In this document: one piece after another, positions 37,004 to 49,667 of the stretch
How the letters are laid out: each line of letters starts with the position of its first letter
Numbering within the stretch: the first letter of the stretch is position 1
NCBI GenBank assembly: GCA_026182355.1
Contig: JAPFBL010000360.1
Location: forward strand, 62,001 to 126,000
Length of the DNA: 64,000 nt
From: Hermatobates lingyangjiaoensis
Lineage: Eukaryota > Arthropoda > Insecta > Hemiptera > Hermatobatidae
Direction: 5' to 3'
Notes under the pieces: generated by a model
Told to the model about the DNA's origin: nothing
The model's input: the letters and a program-made list of their open reading frames with translations, nothing else
Databases searched by the model: none
Program-made: the position numbers and the translations under genes

Positions 37004-39182
37004 AAGGAGTCGGTAACCTTTTTGAGAGTGAGGGCCAAACAGCTATGGCTGCAGTGTCATGGAGTAGTGCCAGAATATGTTAGTACATTTTCTGGGGGTT
37101 AAAAGAAAGCAAGGATTCTATATAATGTATTTAAATATAATGTATTTTGTATTTAAACAACAGCACTTATTTTATTACAGTAATAACAACAGAATAAAAA
37201 TACAAACACATTCAACAAAAAAATATTTATTTTACTGCAGGAATAACAAAAATTACTATCACAATAAAACAAACGCAAATTCCATTTTATATACAATATA
37301 TAGTTAGAAACGATAAAATATTTAATAAGACATTTGTTTTTCTACTATTGTGCAATAACTTTTCTACATCAGGTAAAATATTAGTCGATGGCAGGAGCAA
37401 AACATCATCCCAGTACTCGTTACACCATCTTGTTCTCAAATAACTTTAGTACATTTCCTTTTGGAGAAAAGTTGTTCACAAGCATATGCACTTCCAACTA
37501 ATGAGGTCATCAGTTTCGCATTAGCAATGATTTCTTTATATTTTTCGTTTGGCAATATACATTTCTTGTAAAGTCATCTCTTCTACATTATTGTAGAATC
37601 AAATTAGATCTCAAAGATTCGTCGCACTGTAAGTCAATTAACTCCAACTGATATTCATCTGCCACTTGTCCCACAACTGTTTTGTTAGGAGTTCCAAGTG
37701 ATTTTGCACATAAAGCTTCTTGATGAATAATACAATGGAAGTTTCATTATATTTTTATCAATGGCTATATAGTTTTGGAGCAGTGGAACAAAACCCTTTT
37801 TCTCTCCTACTATTGCTGGTGCTTCATCTGTGATTACTCCAGAAAGCTTTGATAAATCTAGATTCATTTCGGTTCTCCATTTTATTATGCTTTGCAAAAT
37901 ATCTGCTCCTAGTGTCTTTCATAAGAATATTAAATGTTGCTGTTACACCAACCCAACACAAACACTGCAAGTTGACAGGTATCCTGTAACAATGGAATAA
38001 TACTCCAGATTTAAAATGCCCTCTTCTTCAATCCACTTCTAACATTCGCTACCAGATCTTCAATTCACCTTGTTACTGTTCAGGTCAACAAGCTTATAGC
38101 AGAAAATAATTCCTCCTTTTCTGGCAAGACATTTGTACCATTAACAATAATTCTTTGAAGAACTCACCACCAGTAAAAGGTTTCATCCTTTCTGCAATTA
38201 GTTTTGACACCTCGTAGTTTTGTTCAACAAAAAAGATTTCTGGAAAGGAAAAAGAACAAAAAGTATTTTAATCAGAATAAAGAGATAAGAGACAATGAAA
38301 AATGTAAAAACAATGAAAATAACAAAAAGTATGGTAATCAGAAGGAAGAAATAGGATTCAATGTAAAGAAATATAAATGCAAATAAAGTAGTGCGATAAA
38401 ATATAATAATTTTCATAATTAACATTCCCAGATTTTCAACATAACAAATGGAAGTAGAAATATTAATATGATTACTAGAACAACTCAAAATACAAGAACG
38501 ATAAGGTGCTAAAATAAATTGTTTCACACAATGAATCTTTATACTTCCTTCGATTTAGTATAATAAGATCCAAGAACACGTTATTGCAAGATTTTTTCAT
38601 TGTATTCACACTCACATACTTCGCATATTTTAGATGAAGAAGTTTAAGCAATTACATGATTTATAAAAAGACGTATATGATAAAATCACTCAAAATAATT
38701 TGATCATATTGCTACGCAAAATTAATAAGAATAAACAAACATTGGTTTAACTACTTACAGCTCCTTAAAAATCTCGATAATTATTCAAAAAAATAAAATT
38801 TACATAACACTAAACACACTTTCAAATGTACCGTCACATAATAACCTTCCGACGATGCTGAGCCTAGTATAATCTAGGAAAAAATAATCTCTGTTTCCAG
38901 TAATACAATTTAATTGTATTAATAAAATTAAAAAGAATATAAATAGATTATTGGTTTAAATGTTTGTGACTATAGCCTCATACGTAAGTTGGAGATTTAA
39001 ACCTCCCTTCACGTTAGCTCCAAACAAATTTAAATTTTATATTATTAAACATTAATTTCGACGCAATATATACAGACTCTCAACTGTTGCTTTGTCCTGT
39101 TGAGCCTATATTTAGATAATATCCAGGAAAAGAATGCGGGCCAGATATAATCCACTCGTGAGCGGGGGGTTGCCGACTCCTG
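37004..39182 (-). mobile_element. Decayed hAT element
   Basis: The left end AAGGAGTCGGTAACC and the right end GGTTGCCGACTCCTG are inverted repeats, and both ends carry GGGCCA/GGGCC words near them. The minus strand between them encodes broken hAT transposase pieces. A clean 8-bp target duplication is not visible, in keeping with age. Confidence 0.8.
37370..37900 (-). pseudogene. hAT transposase remnant
   Basis: The minus strand contains LSGVITDEAPAIVGEKKGFV, corresponding to the TDGAPAMVG block of Charlie-like hAT transposases. Downstream, after stops and frameshifts, is SLVGSAYACEQLFSKRKC, the hAT C-terminal dimerisation signature. The N-terminal zinc finger was not found. The Asp of TDEAP is present, but the reading frame is broken, so it is inactive. 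Confidence 0.85.
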
Positions 39183-42100
39183 TTGAATAACAATTAATAT
39201 AAGAAATAGATCTAACACAGTTGTGAAAACTAAAAAATCTTCACCGAGAGGTGTGATATCGATCATACTCAATATCATCTACTCAATATTCCAGTTTATG
39301 ATGCTTATGATACACAAGTATATGCAAAATAGCATTTAATAGAAGAATCAAACAGAAGAAATTATGACACTGCCTTTCAGATGATCCAGAATGTTGTCCA
39401 TTAATTGTTCAAAGATTGGAAAAGGAGAAGTGTTTGGGTATAAATTTATCTAAAAAGGTCCTTTTGTCTTTCTGAAGGAAAAAAAGATTAATCTAAAACC
39501 ATGAAAGTTAAGGACATTCTCTTGATGGTTCTTTAGATCACAGATTAATTTAAAAAACTAAGTCTAGAGGAACAAAAAATATTCTGTTATAAGAGATTAT
39601 GTCGTAGAACATAAGGCTTAAAACGAAATCTTCACTTCAGCTTTACAAAAGTATTATTATTACAGTAGTAAAACTAATGATATAATAAGCATCAGTTGTG
39701 TGATATACAAAACAAGCGAGTATAATGATGACTGGATCAATCACTATCTATACTACCTCCAGGAATGAAAGGCTAATAATCGTCTCGCACATAGACATTT
39801 ATGTGACAAATAATTAAAATTTGTGTGGAGGAGGAGCTCTACAATTTTCCGAATTAACGCCGTAATGTGGCTCACCCATTAGTAAAATGGATGCCAAGTA
39901 ATAAGTCACACTTTCCGTCCCTAAAACAGCACTAAGGTGGAAGGTCATATGTGGGCGTCGTAAGCAACAGCATCAGTAAAATGGACATGGAAAATGGACA
40001 GGTCACTGGCTATACCTATGGGACCCTTTTTATAACAAATACACAATAAAGCCGATGGTTACTCCTAGACGTTCTTTCTAGGGACATCTTTTAATCTCTT
40101 ATAACTCTTCCCCCTCTGTAGTTTTTTTATTTTACTGTAAAAAAAATTCGATCTCGAGACTTCGATGGAATTATATGTTTTGAGGTCCCAGAAGTAGTTT
40201 TATGAAGTTTTTTCGATGATGACTGAATGTATGTGGGTGGGTGGGTGAGTATGTATCCAAAGTTTGTCGACACGCTACTCTCCAGTATCTTTGATGGATC
40301 AAATTAATATTTTACACAAAAATGGGCCTCACAGTGTAGGTGAGCCCTATTGTTTGGGAGCAATTATGCTTGATGGGAAAGTAACTTTTTTTGCCAAAAA
40401 CCTGTTTTCAGACTACATTTTTTTTCTCCTAAACTACTAATTCTAGAATTTCAAACATTTGGCATTTTCTTTAAGAGTACGAAAGCAATAAACAAAAAAT
40501 ATATTCAGGTTTTTAAAACAACGAGAAATATATATTTGTTTTCAATAAAATATAAAGGATCAAAATGAAACTATACCTAAAAATAGAACATTCTGAGGAG
40601 GATGAGTTAATTTTTTTCAAAATTACATTCACCAGAGGGTTGTTACAGTACTTATTTTTATTTTCAGAAAACATGTTTATGACGCTAAACGCCTCATTAA
40701 AAAACCATGAAAATTTGCCAAAAATTGACAATCTAATAAATTAACTAATCAATCTATATATTGCAATCTTGATCAAAACTTAATATCAGCTGTAAATTAT
40801 TTTGAGTTTATGAATCATTGTATCTTTGGAATATTGAAATGTGGGGAATGGACTCTTTCCTCAAGAAAGAGGAGTTTCTTGACAAATATCAAGTTTTTTT
40901 ACTATTCTAGTCTAATAGGTTCACACATATTATTTTTAAAAATTTCAAGCTTCCAGCTATAAAAGTTTTAAATTATACTGAATAGCCGGCATCGACTTTG
41001 ATTTCAGTACATAAAACTGGCTAATTACTAATATATTTTTTTTCAATATACATTCACAGCAACCTTGTAACAGAGTACAGCAGGCAGGAAAAAGATAAAC
41101 ACTCAGAGTGAATTTTTGACACAGGGAAAGAAACTTGGTTTTTATTAAATACTAGGCCACCATGAAATACCTACTTTAATAATTCTATAAAAGATCAAAA
41201 ATGTAAAACATAATTCAAAATTGAAAACATTTTTTGAAGAATAACAAATGTAATAATCCTACATCTGATATTAAAAATGATCTTAAAACGACATTTTTTT
41301 CTTAGATGTGTTTGACATTTTTCAGACTGAATAGGAATATTTTCAAGTGTAAATTGGATAATTTGTCTTAAATGTTAATGAAGAAGGTCAGTTTAACCAT
41401 GTAAGAGATCCACTATCTGCACTAGTTCTAGGAATAAAAGACTAAGAAACATCTCCCATTTAGACATTTATATTATACCTAAATGTAACATTATATACTA
41501 TATCTCCAAGAATATGATATTATGTTTATTTATGGTAAAGTTGAGTGTAGGTCACACCAGATTTTTTAATCAGCATTGGCCATTTGGACAGAGTTCTGAC
41601 CAAATATTTCCCTTTTAAGGAAACAATGCTATCAATATTCTAAAGGAAAAGGTCGGTGTGATGTAGAGATTGCGTTCAAACCTTAGTCATCATTAGGTTT
41701 CTTAATATTAAAGATAGAAAATGTTCTACCTGTCGTATCTTAGAGAAATTGTAAACCTTTCCGAATACTATGTCAATTACTCGTTATTATATATGCATAA
41801 TAACTATGTCACTCGTCAATGAGCCCTACAGTAATAGACTTAACAAAATAATCACTTTTCAAGACGCCTATTGTGATTGGCCATAGCGAATACGAGCGCA
41901 AATTACAAAATGAGTCCGAAATGCTATAAATAAAGAGTTAGAAAAAAGAAAACCATTTTGCATTTCATGTAGAGGTTCCCTTCACTTCAGCCACAGTCAT
42001 CATTCCTGGTTAATAACAATGCAGTGTGACCTCTACTGGGTCCTTCTTTTGCAGGCAAATCAGATTCGTTGTCATCATAGATGTCAAAACGGCCAGTCAT

Positions 42101-42250
42101 CTCTTAGGATAATTAGAATAATTCAATAAACATAATTGTTTATAATTTTCTAGCATTTTACAAACAAGCTGTTTTAATACTTGAAACAATTAGTTAAAAT
42201 AAAATTTATACAAAAAGAGGTTAACTTATTTTTTAAAAGAATTCAATTCT
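39183..42250. other. AT-rich stretch with one dispersed repeat
   Basis: The only supported item is the second copy of the dispersed repeat at 40140-40300. A 36-codon minus-strand ORF starting at 42100 (MTGRFDIYDDNESDL...) has coding-like composition but no confirmed splicing. Confidence 0.45.
40140..40300. repeat. Dispersed repeat, copy 2
   Basis: About 75-80% similar by eye to 32535-32690 in the same orientation, starting at a shared GATCTCGAGA word and including the ATGAAGTTTTTTCGATGATG core. Confidence 0.75.
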
Positions 42251-42366
42251 CTCTTTAATTCTAAAAAATTTTTACCATTACCTGGTAGACCTGGTGTTGG
42301 TCCACAACCAGGAGCAAGATCCGCTCAGATAGCTATTTAAGCTCTTGACTACAAGACATGCTCTAC

Positions 42367-42397
42367 CTGATGATGACCAACGTTTATATGGTCGAAA
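42367..42397 (+). ncRNA. Hammerhead-ribozyme-like core upstream of a PLE ORF
   Basis: CTGATGA, T, GACC, an 11-base loop, GGTC, GAAA. GC follows as a two-base palindromic helix III, then a CUC cleavage-type triplet. It ends 18 bases before the ATG of the PLE ORF at 42416, in the place of an upstream pseudo-LTR. Helix I is weak. Confidence 0.6.
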
Positions 42398-42415
42398 GCT
42401 CGGAAAATATCAACG

Positions 42416-43375
42416 ATGTCTCTAGGACAGATGATATCCAACAGTTCCCTCTCCTTCTTAGATGTTGATGTCACCCTTAAAGACGGTTCATTTTCCACTT
42501 CTGTTCATTTAAAAGCCACTAACTCTCAGCAATACCTCCATTATAACAGTTGTCACCCTTCACATATAAAGAAAGCTATCCCTAGATCCCTATCAATTAG
42601 AATCCATAAAATTTGCAATTCCATTAATAGTAGAACCCAACAAATTAATCTATTAAAAGAAAAATTTATTGAACGAGGATACCTTCGTAATATAATCAAC
42701 AGTTCCGTCGTTCCTGCTGAGAGTATTCACCGCCCTACAGCTAGAAGGGATCGTAGAATTACTACTCCCTTCATTTCTACTTTTTTCCCAGGCTCCCACA
42801 GGCTCGGCGCTGTTATTAGGGAGTTCTTTCCTATACTTTCTTCTTCTTCGTCTACTTCTCCTATTTTCAGTCAGTCCCCTACTTTCTCCTACCGTAGACC
42901 TTCCAACCTGAAATCCATTTTTACCCATATTTCCAACAGCCCCTGTGCTAGCAGAGGGATGAAGCGATGTGAACGCCGTAACTGCCAAACCTGTCCCCTA
43001 ATTAACTCCAGTCCTTACTTTACTTCCCCTCTCAGTAACGACTCCTATCCTGTTCCTTCTGATACATCTTGCACTTCCTGTAACTGCGTTTACCATTTGG
43101 AGTGTACTCGATGTGATGCTTTTTACGTTGGCTTGGCTTCAACCAAGCTGAGCCTGCGTATGAACAATCACAGGGCGTCCGTTGGTCAGCGCAGAGACCT
43201 ACCCATAGCTATCCATGCTAATTCCCATGACCTCCCTTTCAATGATTGTTTCAGGGTACAAATCCTCAAACAAATCCCCGAGTCTAATCCCCATGTCACC
43301 CTTAGAGCTTCCGAAGAGGCATTCATATGCCTCCTTGGGGCTCGTTCTCCTCCTGGTCTCAACCTGTACCGTTAA
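42416..43375 (+). CDS. Penelope-like element ORF, 5'-truncated: RT end, linker and GIY-YIG
   Basis: A single open frame of 319 residues starts in the FLDVDVTL block just after the reverse transcriptase catalytic core and ends with the GLNLYR C-terminus. It has the QQYLHYNSCHP and IPRSLSIRIHKIC linker, a Cys-rich CERRNCQTC patch, and a GIY-YIG domain with NCVYHLECTRCDAFYVG. The expected Arg lies in LSLRMNNHR and the Glu in RASEEA. Penelope-like elements join RT to this endonuclease for target-primed integration. The RT core is missing, so it cannot act alone, yet no stop interrupts 960 bases. The insertion looks young. Confidence 0.88.
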   Translation: MSLGQMISNSSLSFLDVDVTLKDGSFSTSVHLKATNSQQYLHYNSCHPSHIKKAIPRSLSIRIHKICNSINSRTQQINLLKEKFIERGYLRNIINSSVVPAESIHRPTARRDRRITTPFISTFFPGSHRLGAVIREFFPILSSSSSTSPIFSQSPTFSYRRPSNLKSIFTHISNSPCASRGMKRCERRNCQTCPLINSSPYFTSPLSNDSYPVPSDTSCTSCNCVYHLECTRCDAFYVGLASTKLSLRMNNHRASVGQRRDLPIAIHANSHDLPFNDCFRVQILKQIPESNPHVTLRASEEAFICLLGARSPPGLNLYR

Positions 43376-43675
43376 TTATTTTTTATTTTATTTTATTATT
43401 ATTATTATTTTATTATTATTATTTATTTTTTATTATTATTATTTCGTATTTTATATATTTTTTATCTTGTTTTCTAAATAAATATTAGAAGGATTTCTAT
43501 TTTTCCTCTCCTCCGCTGGGGAGCAGCATTGCGGTGGTTCCACGAGTTACTCTGGAGGCCAGTAGTAGTTTGCTTCTCAACGCGAGTACTTCGCACTTCT
43601 TCCCGATGACGACGGATGTCGAAATATCGAAGTGAGTTCTGTAGTGTCTTTCTGTGTTCTTTTCTATGTGTTAAG

Positions 43676-43716
<41 letters not shown>
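43376..43716 (+). repeat. 3' terminus of PLE copy 1, ending in (TA)n
   Basis: An AT-rich 3' UTR leads to a GC-richer terminus, a hammerhead-like core (43603-43624), a short pyrimidine-rich tail (GTGTCTTTCTGTGTTC) and a TA run at 43679-43716. Confidence 0.75.
43603..43624 (+). ncRNA. Hammerhead-ribozyme-like core, one core change
   Basis: CCGATGA in place of CTGATGA, C, GAC, GGAT, GTC, GAAA. TA is a palindromic helix III and AUC the cleavage-type triplet. GAAG then pairs with CTTC before the core as helix I. The U-to-C change in the core may weaken activity. Confidence 0.5.
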
Positions 43717-43718
<2 letters not shown>

Positions 43719-43723
<5 letters not shown>

Positions 43724-44594
43724 CAAGCCTACTAACGCCCAGCAGTACCTTCATTTCAATAGTTGCCATCCCTCCCACGTAAAAAAAGCTATCCCCAGAT
43801 CATTGTCCATACGCCTCCATAAAATTTGTAGCAGAATAAAAGATCGTTCCTTCCAAATAGATTTATTGAAACAGAAATTTTCTGACCGAGGATATCCTTC
43901 TAATTTCATTAACAACCGTATAGTCCCTGCAGACGTTCATCATAATTCAGGTCCTAGGAGGGATCGCAGTGACTCTAACTTCCTCATCACCACTTATTTT
44001 CCTGGTGCCCATAGGCTGGGTGCAGTTGTCAGGGAGTTTTTCCCTATACTTTCTTCTTCCTCCTGTACTTCTTCAGTCTTTAGTGAGCCACCTTCCATTT
44101 CCTATCGCAAACCTGCTAATCTTCAATTTATCTTCTCTCACATCTCTTCTCCTAAGCCTCCAAAAACTGCTGGTGGTATGGTTCAATGTGGACGTCGTGG
44201 ATGTCTTACTTGTCCTATCATCAATCCTGTTCCTTCCTTTACCTCTGTCCATAGTAAACGCACCTACCCTATCTCTCACAAGACCTCTTGTACCTCTGGT
44301 AACTGCGTTTACCGTTTGGATTGCACCCAGTGTGATTCTTTTTATGTGGGTTTGGCTTCCACCAAGCTAAGCCTGCGTATGAATAATCACAGGTCATCCG
44401 TTGGCAAACGCAGTGACCTTCCCGTTGCTACTCATGCCAGTTCTCACGGACTCAGTTTTAATGACTGTTTCCGTGTACAGGTCCTGAGGCAGATTGATCA
44501 GACTAATTCGAAAGTTACTCTGAGAGCTTCAGAAGAAGCACTTATTAGTCTTCTGGGCGGTAGATCGGCTCCTGGGCTTAACCTCAATCGTTGA
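43719..44594 (+). CDS. Penelope-like element ORF, 5'-truncated (copy 2)
   Basis: An open frame runs from the TA repeat through KPTNAQQYLHFNSCHP, the IPRSLSIRLHKIC linker, a CGRRGCLTC patch and a GIY-YIG domain (NCVYRLDCTQCDSFYVG, SLRMNNHR, ASEEA) to GLNLNR and a stop. An upstream extension through the TA run is an artefact. The copy begins exactly at the TA repeat that ends copy 1, so it entered that repeat or shares it. It is close to copy 1 but not identical. The RT core is missing. Confidence 0.87.
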
Positions 44595-44873
44595 ATTTAT
44601 TTATTTATTTATTTTTTTTAAAGTTGTTATCAGCTTTTAATTTTATTTTAGTTAAATGTTTTCATTTTTTAATTTTTATTTGGCTTTTATCTCTTTATCT
44701 TCCCTGTCTACCTTTCCTCCGAAAGTTGGCTACACTGTTTCAGTGCTTCAGTTAGAACGCCAAGTCAGTCGTTATCAGCCTTTGGAGCGATTCACTTCTT
44801 TTCCTGAAGACGAGGACATCGAAATATAGTAGTGAGTTCAGTAGTTTCCTTTCTATGTGTTCTTTTTTAAATT

Positions 44874-44905
<32 letters not shown>
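44595..44905 (+). repeat. 3' terminus of PLE copy 2, ending in (TA)n
   Basis: An AT-rich 3' UTR, a terminus with a weak hammerhead-like core (44804-44824), a tail beginning GTGAGTTCAGTAG, and a TA run at 44880-44905. Confidence 0.7.
44804..44824 (+). ncRNA. Weak hammerhead-like core
   Basis: CTGAAGA, C, GA-GGACA-TC, GAAA. Helix II has only two pairs, so it is probably decayed, but the position relative to ORF and tail matches the other copies. Confidence 0.35.
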
Positions 44906-44911
<6 letters not shown>

Positions 44912-46171
44912 GTTCCAACTAGAGAACACAAGAAAAAGGACGAACACTCACGAATCTCGATAATTTCGGCGTCTTACCGTCTTCAGGAGAGTAGAAAGAA
45001 AGAAAATAAAAGGAGAAAGAATGAAGGAACGGATACGTAAATGCGTCCACTGGCCGATGTAAACTGGCGCGATACAATGACACGCAGTACAGCCACCTTA
45101 CCAACGTGAACCAGTGTAGGCTGTGAGTAAGTAAAATTATAAGTGATATTTAAGTAAAAGGGAGGAGAAAAGTAAAAAAGAGAAAGGAAAGGAAAAAAAC
45201 ATAAAACTAACTAAAATTAAACGAGGGAAAAAAAATCAACTGATTAAATTTAGACCAGGGGAATTTCTTGCACCCAATAACCAAATGAAGGCTTCCTCAG
45301 AAGCCCTTAGAGTGGTCTGGGTGTCATCATTTGAGAGTTTTCTTAATACTTTAACCCTGAAGCAATCGTTGAAGGGAAGGTTATGGAGATTGGCGTGGGT
45401 GGCAACAGGCAGCTGCTTGCGTTGACCAACGGATGACCTGTGACCATTCATACGGAGGCTAAGTGACGTGGAAGTCAGGCCCACGTAGAATGAGTCACAT
45501 TGTGCGCAGTCCAGACGATAAACACAATTGCTGGAAGTGCAGGAACTAGCAAAGGAGAGAGGGTATGAATGGTTGTTCACTGTCGAAATAAAATGGCTGT
45601 CAGGATTGATGATGGGACAGGTGAGGCATTTCCTTCTGCCACATTGCTTTGTGCCAAAAGTGTCAGGTGCAGGCCTGGAGCGTTTAAAACTTCTACGGGA
45701 GAAGATATTGCCCAGAGTGGGGGGTCGTCTAAAGGAAATCCGGGGTGATTTGGTGAAAATATTGGAAGTGGTCGGAGAGGATAACAGGAGAGGGAAGAGT
45801 TCCTTGATGACTAAGCGTAACTTATTAATTGTGGGAAAGTATGTGGTGGTGAAGAAGGGGCTATTATTATCGGAAATGCAATTATTTCGAGGTGTATGAA
45901 TGATTCCAGCCGGGATGATACGCTTATCAAGAAGATGTTGGGGGTAGCCTCGTTCAAGAAATTTATTTTTCAGTTGACTAATCTGGTGTCATTTGTCCTG
46001 AATATTGCTACAAATTCTATGGATACGATGTGAAAGGGAACGTGGAATAGACTTCATAATGTGTGGCGGGTGACAACTGTTGAAATGGAGATATTGTTGG
46101 GGATTGGTTGGCTTTGTGTATATGGAGGTGACCAAACTACCTTTGTCTATGGTGATATATATATATAACAT
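44906..46171 (-). pseudogene. Penelope-like element copy 3 with a nonsense codon
   Basis: The minus strand runs from a TA repeat at 46156-46168. It encodes KPTNPQQYLHFNSCHPPHI, then IHRICSNIQDK, a TGA, and then an open continuation through ERGYPQHLLDKRIIPAG, the CGRRKCLTC patch and the GIY-YIG block (NCVYRLDCAQCDSFYVG, SLRMNGHR, ASEEA) to a stop near 45236. The 3' UTR follows with a core at 44964-44986 and the tail ends at the TA run shared with copy 2. Copies 2 and 3 are thus tail-to-tail on one microsatellite. The antisense frame at 45528-45899 is a shadow. Confidence 0.85.
44964..44986 (-). ncRNA. Hammerhead-ribozyme-like core
   Basis: The minus strand reads CTGAAGA, C, GG-loop-CC, GAAA, then TTATC and GAG, with GAG pairing to CTC before the core. 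Helix II is short. Confidence 0.42.
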
Positions 46172-46429
46172 AAAATATATATACTAAAGTAAGTTTTTAC
46201 TTTAGTATTACTTGTTCGTAAAAAAAGACACTGTAAGAAAAAATTCTCGAAAATGATTATATACAAAAAATTATATTTATACATATGATAACATATACAT
46301 ATATCACAATTACAAATTGTTCATTTTGATAAAAAAATATTCCATCAAATTAAATGTTGAGATATAAAAAAAAGGTTTGGGTGTTTTGAAATGAAGATGA
46401 CGGGTGTGAAATGACTGGGTTGAGTGGAA

Positions 46430-46591
46430 CTAAAGTGCCTTTTGGAGGTATTCATCGAAAAGGAAGACCGCCAGTGGAGACTCGTGTAAGCTACTCTTCA
46501 ACAATTTGCTCAAATCATTAGTGTAGCCAGCAAGCTCTCTTACTTTGTCAGCATGTTTGTGGACAAACTTCTCTTCAATATATGATATAGT
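46430..46591 (-). CDS. Fer2LCH: Ferritin exon 5 (helices D-E, stop)
   Basis: The acceptor is GTGTTTCAG. It has 53 codons and a TAG: TISYIEEKFVHKHADKVREL, then AGYTNDLSKLL and SPLAVFLFDEYLQKAL, the typical ferritin C-terminus. It lies 6.6 kb from exon 4. Confidence 0.9.
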   Translation of the reverse strand, partial: TISYIEEKFVHKHADKVRELAGYTNDLSKLLKSSLHESPLAVFLFDEYLQKAL

Positions 46592-46678
46592 CTGAAACAC
46601 AGTTTTAAAACATTTTCACATCAAAACACAAAAACTAATTTTAACATATCTAAACCAGGAGTTTTCAACCTTTCTTTT

Positions 46679-46723
<45 letters not shown>

Positions 46724-47630
46724 CATATGGTTATTGGGGGCCCGATCAGATCCCGGTTTAAATCAGAAGGGTTAACTTTTATTTGTTTTTCCTTTTATTT
46801 TTAACTTATATATTCATATTCATATATATATATTTTTTTTTTTATTATTTTATTATTATATATTTTTTTTCCTTTTTTTATTATATATATTTTTTATTTT
46901 ATTTATTTATTTTTTTATTATTTCCTTTTTTATAATTTTTAATTTATAATTTTTAATTTTATAATTTTATCTATTGTTTTTTGCTTTCTCCGTTCTCCGA
47001 CGTTTAGTGCCTAGCTCCTTTTTTTACGCTAGTGCTGCTCTCTTCGGTTGACTCTTTATTTCTTCATTCGCGCTCCGTTCTTCGACGTGGGGAGATCTCT
47101 CTCACTTCGTCCTCTCTACTAGTCTACTCTCCTGATGACGAACAACAGTTCGAAATATTGAATTCTGTAAGTTTTCTTTGTATTCTCTTTTCTGTGTCGT
47201 GCTTTGTGTAATTTAAATTTTTATATATATATATATATATATATGAGATCAAACCACAATAAGAAATGGGAAAACAAGACTAAGATCTTTCAACCGTAAC
47301 AGCGGTCTTCATCAGAGTCCTGCTTGTTACGGTTGAAAGATCTTAGTCTTGTTTTCCAATTTCTTATTGTGATTTGATCATTGATTGTTATTTCACGTGT
47401 TTATGTGAAATCTTTATATATATATATATATATCCACTTAAAATTCGAAAGAACGACTTCCTGAACAGGGCGCGCGTGGCGGCACAGTCGGTTGCCGGGA
47501 CGGTTTCCTGCCGTTGTGTTTCCGGCGTGCTTGGTCGCCCATTCTCTTTTCTCCTGACGACGGATCATCCGAAAATTGTAGTTTGTATGTGTGTCTCTTT
47601 CTCTGTGTGGTGCTTTTCTTCATTTGTGAA

Positions 47631-47691
<61 letters not shown>

Positions 47692-49601
47692 ATATCATGA
47701 TAAACAGAAACGGTCCTGCAGAACAGATAACACTCAAAATAAACCGTGACAGAAACATAACAAAGACTCAATTTTCAATATTTTGACCCTAATGGCGGTC
47801 ATCCTCAGGAGAAGAAGTGAATTGACGCAGGGACGACAGTCAACTAAAGAACTCACTGGGTGAGGGCTAAAGCAGAGTTGCCACAAAGGAGAAAAATAAA
47901 AAAGGAACTAAGGAGTCGAGATCAAGGAAAAAAAAATTTGTTTTTAAAGAGAAGAATAAGGGTGTAGAAAACAAAAAATAAAGGAATATATACAAAATTA
48001 TTAAAAAAAAATGAAAAAAAAAATAAAAATCTAACGGTTTAATTTCAAGCCAGGTTTCGAGTATGCCCAAAGGAGCCAAATTTGGGCTTCCTCAGAAGCT
48101 TTTAAAGTAACTTGTCTATTATCACTGGGTACTTGTTTGAGAACTTGGACTGTGAAGCTGAGGTGGTGGGAATTAGCGTGAGTGGCGACAGGGAGACTGC
48201 TGTGTTTACCAACCGAAAGCCTGTGATTATTCATCCGAAGGTTCAGCATCGTAGATGCAGAAGCAACGTAAAAAGCATCACATTGGGTGCATTTAAAGAG
48301 GTAAACACAGTCAGTGGAGATCCCGGAGGAGGGACTGTGAATAGGGTAAGAATTAAGATTAAATTGAAACGTAAATGAAGACCAAGAATCAACAATCGGA
48401 CAGGTAAGACATCTCTGACATCCACAACGTTGTAGGCCACCGCAGCGTTGGGTTTATATATAAATATATATATATATATATATAAAGAGCAATAAATTTT
48501 CGACCGTAGGACAAATATATAACTAAAACAGGTAAATCGGGATGCGGTCAATTTCTTGAAAGAAAGAAATCTTTCACTGGATAAACCGAAATATGATTCA
48601 AACTGGACACTTAGAACCAAGTTCCAGGAGCGTGATTATCCCCCTTCGTTGCTAGAAAGAAGACTGATCCCTGCTAATGTACCATTCAATCTTCCTTCCG
48701 TCTCACCTTCCTGTGTGAATGAGTCTCCCCTCCTTTGACTATTTTCTTCTCTAGTGTACATAAACTTAAACGCATCCTCAACTTTTCTGTTCCTCGCCCT
48801 ATCCTCTTCTCCTTCCACATCGGCTATTTTCTCCAGCATCCCCGCCTCCCCTATAGACGTCACCTTAACCTTGACAACCTCTTTTCTCGCAGGGACTTGA
48901 CGTTCAGGAGCGTCAACCACTTGTCTATGGGCGCTAAGAGTTGCGAAAGACTTCCTGAAAGAGTGGACCTGACCTGTCCACTTCTCAACCTCCTTTCACA
49001 CTTCTCTCCATCTTCCTGCAGCTAGTCCTTCCCTGTTGCTAAGGATTGCGCTCTTGTACCTCCAAACATTGTTTTACCAATTGGATAGTACTCGGTGAGA
49101 AGTGTTCTACGTAGGACTGTCCTCTAACAAGTTCAGCCTCCGTATTAACGGTCATAGAGCATCTGTAAACAACCATTCCAATTTCCCTATTGTCATCTAC
49201 GCCAACTCCCACGGTCTACCTTTTAATGAGTGCTTCAGTGTACAGATTTTGCATCATATCCCCCTGATGACAATAACGTGACCGTTAGAGCATCTGGGGG
49301 GCATACATCTGGTTGCTCGGGGCACGCAGCGCACCTGGACTAAACCTTAAAAGATATAGGTTTATTTTTTCCTATTTCGTATCTTGTGTTTATATTTATT
49401 TTGTCTTTTATCCGTTACTATTAGTTTGTTTTTTCTTATTTTATTGTTCTAGATTCTTATTCTTAACTAGTTTCCTATGTTTATCTTTTTTTCTAGTCTC
49501 TACATTTTATTTACTATTACAGATATATTTTTGTTTGTATTGTATTTATTTTTTCATTTCTCTACTATTGTTTATTATTAATTCCGTTTGTTTTTTATTT
49601 A

Positions 49602-49667
<66 letters not shown>

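Noticed and set aside
42000..42100. 36-codon ORF on the minus strand resembling a first exon
   Set aside because: No donor in a phase that fits the putative exon at 33427, and no homologue recognised.
45528..45899. 123-codon plus-strand ORF
   Set aside because: Antisense shadow of the Penelope copy 3 endonuclease.
47374..47786. ORFs with long Tyr-Ile runs
   Set aside because: They read through TA microsatellites and join unrelated Penelope termini.
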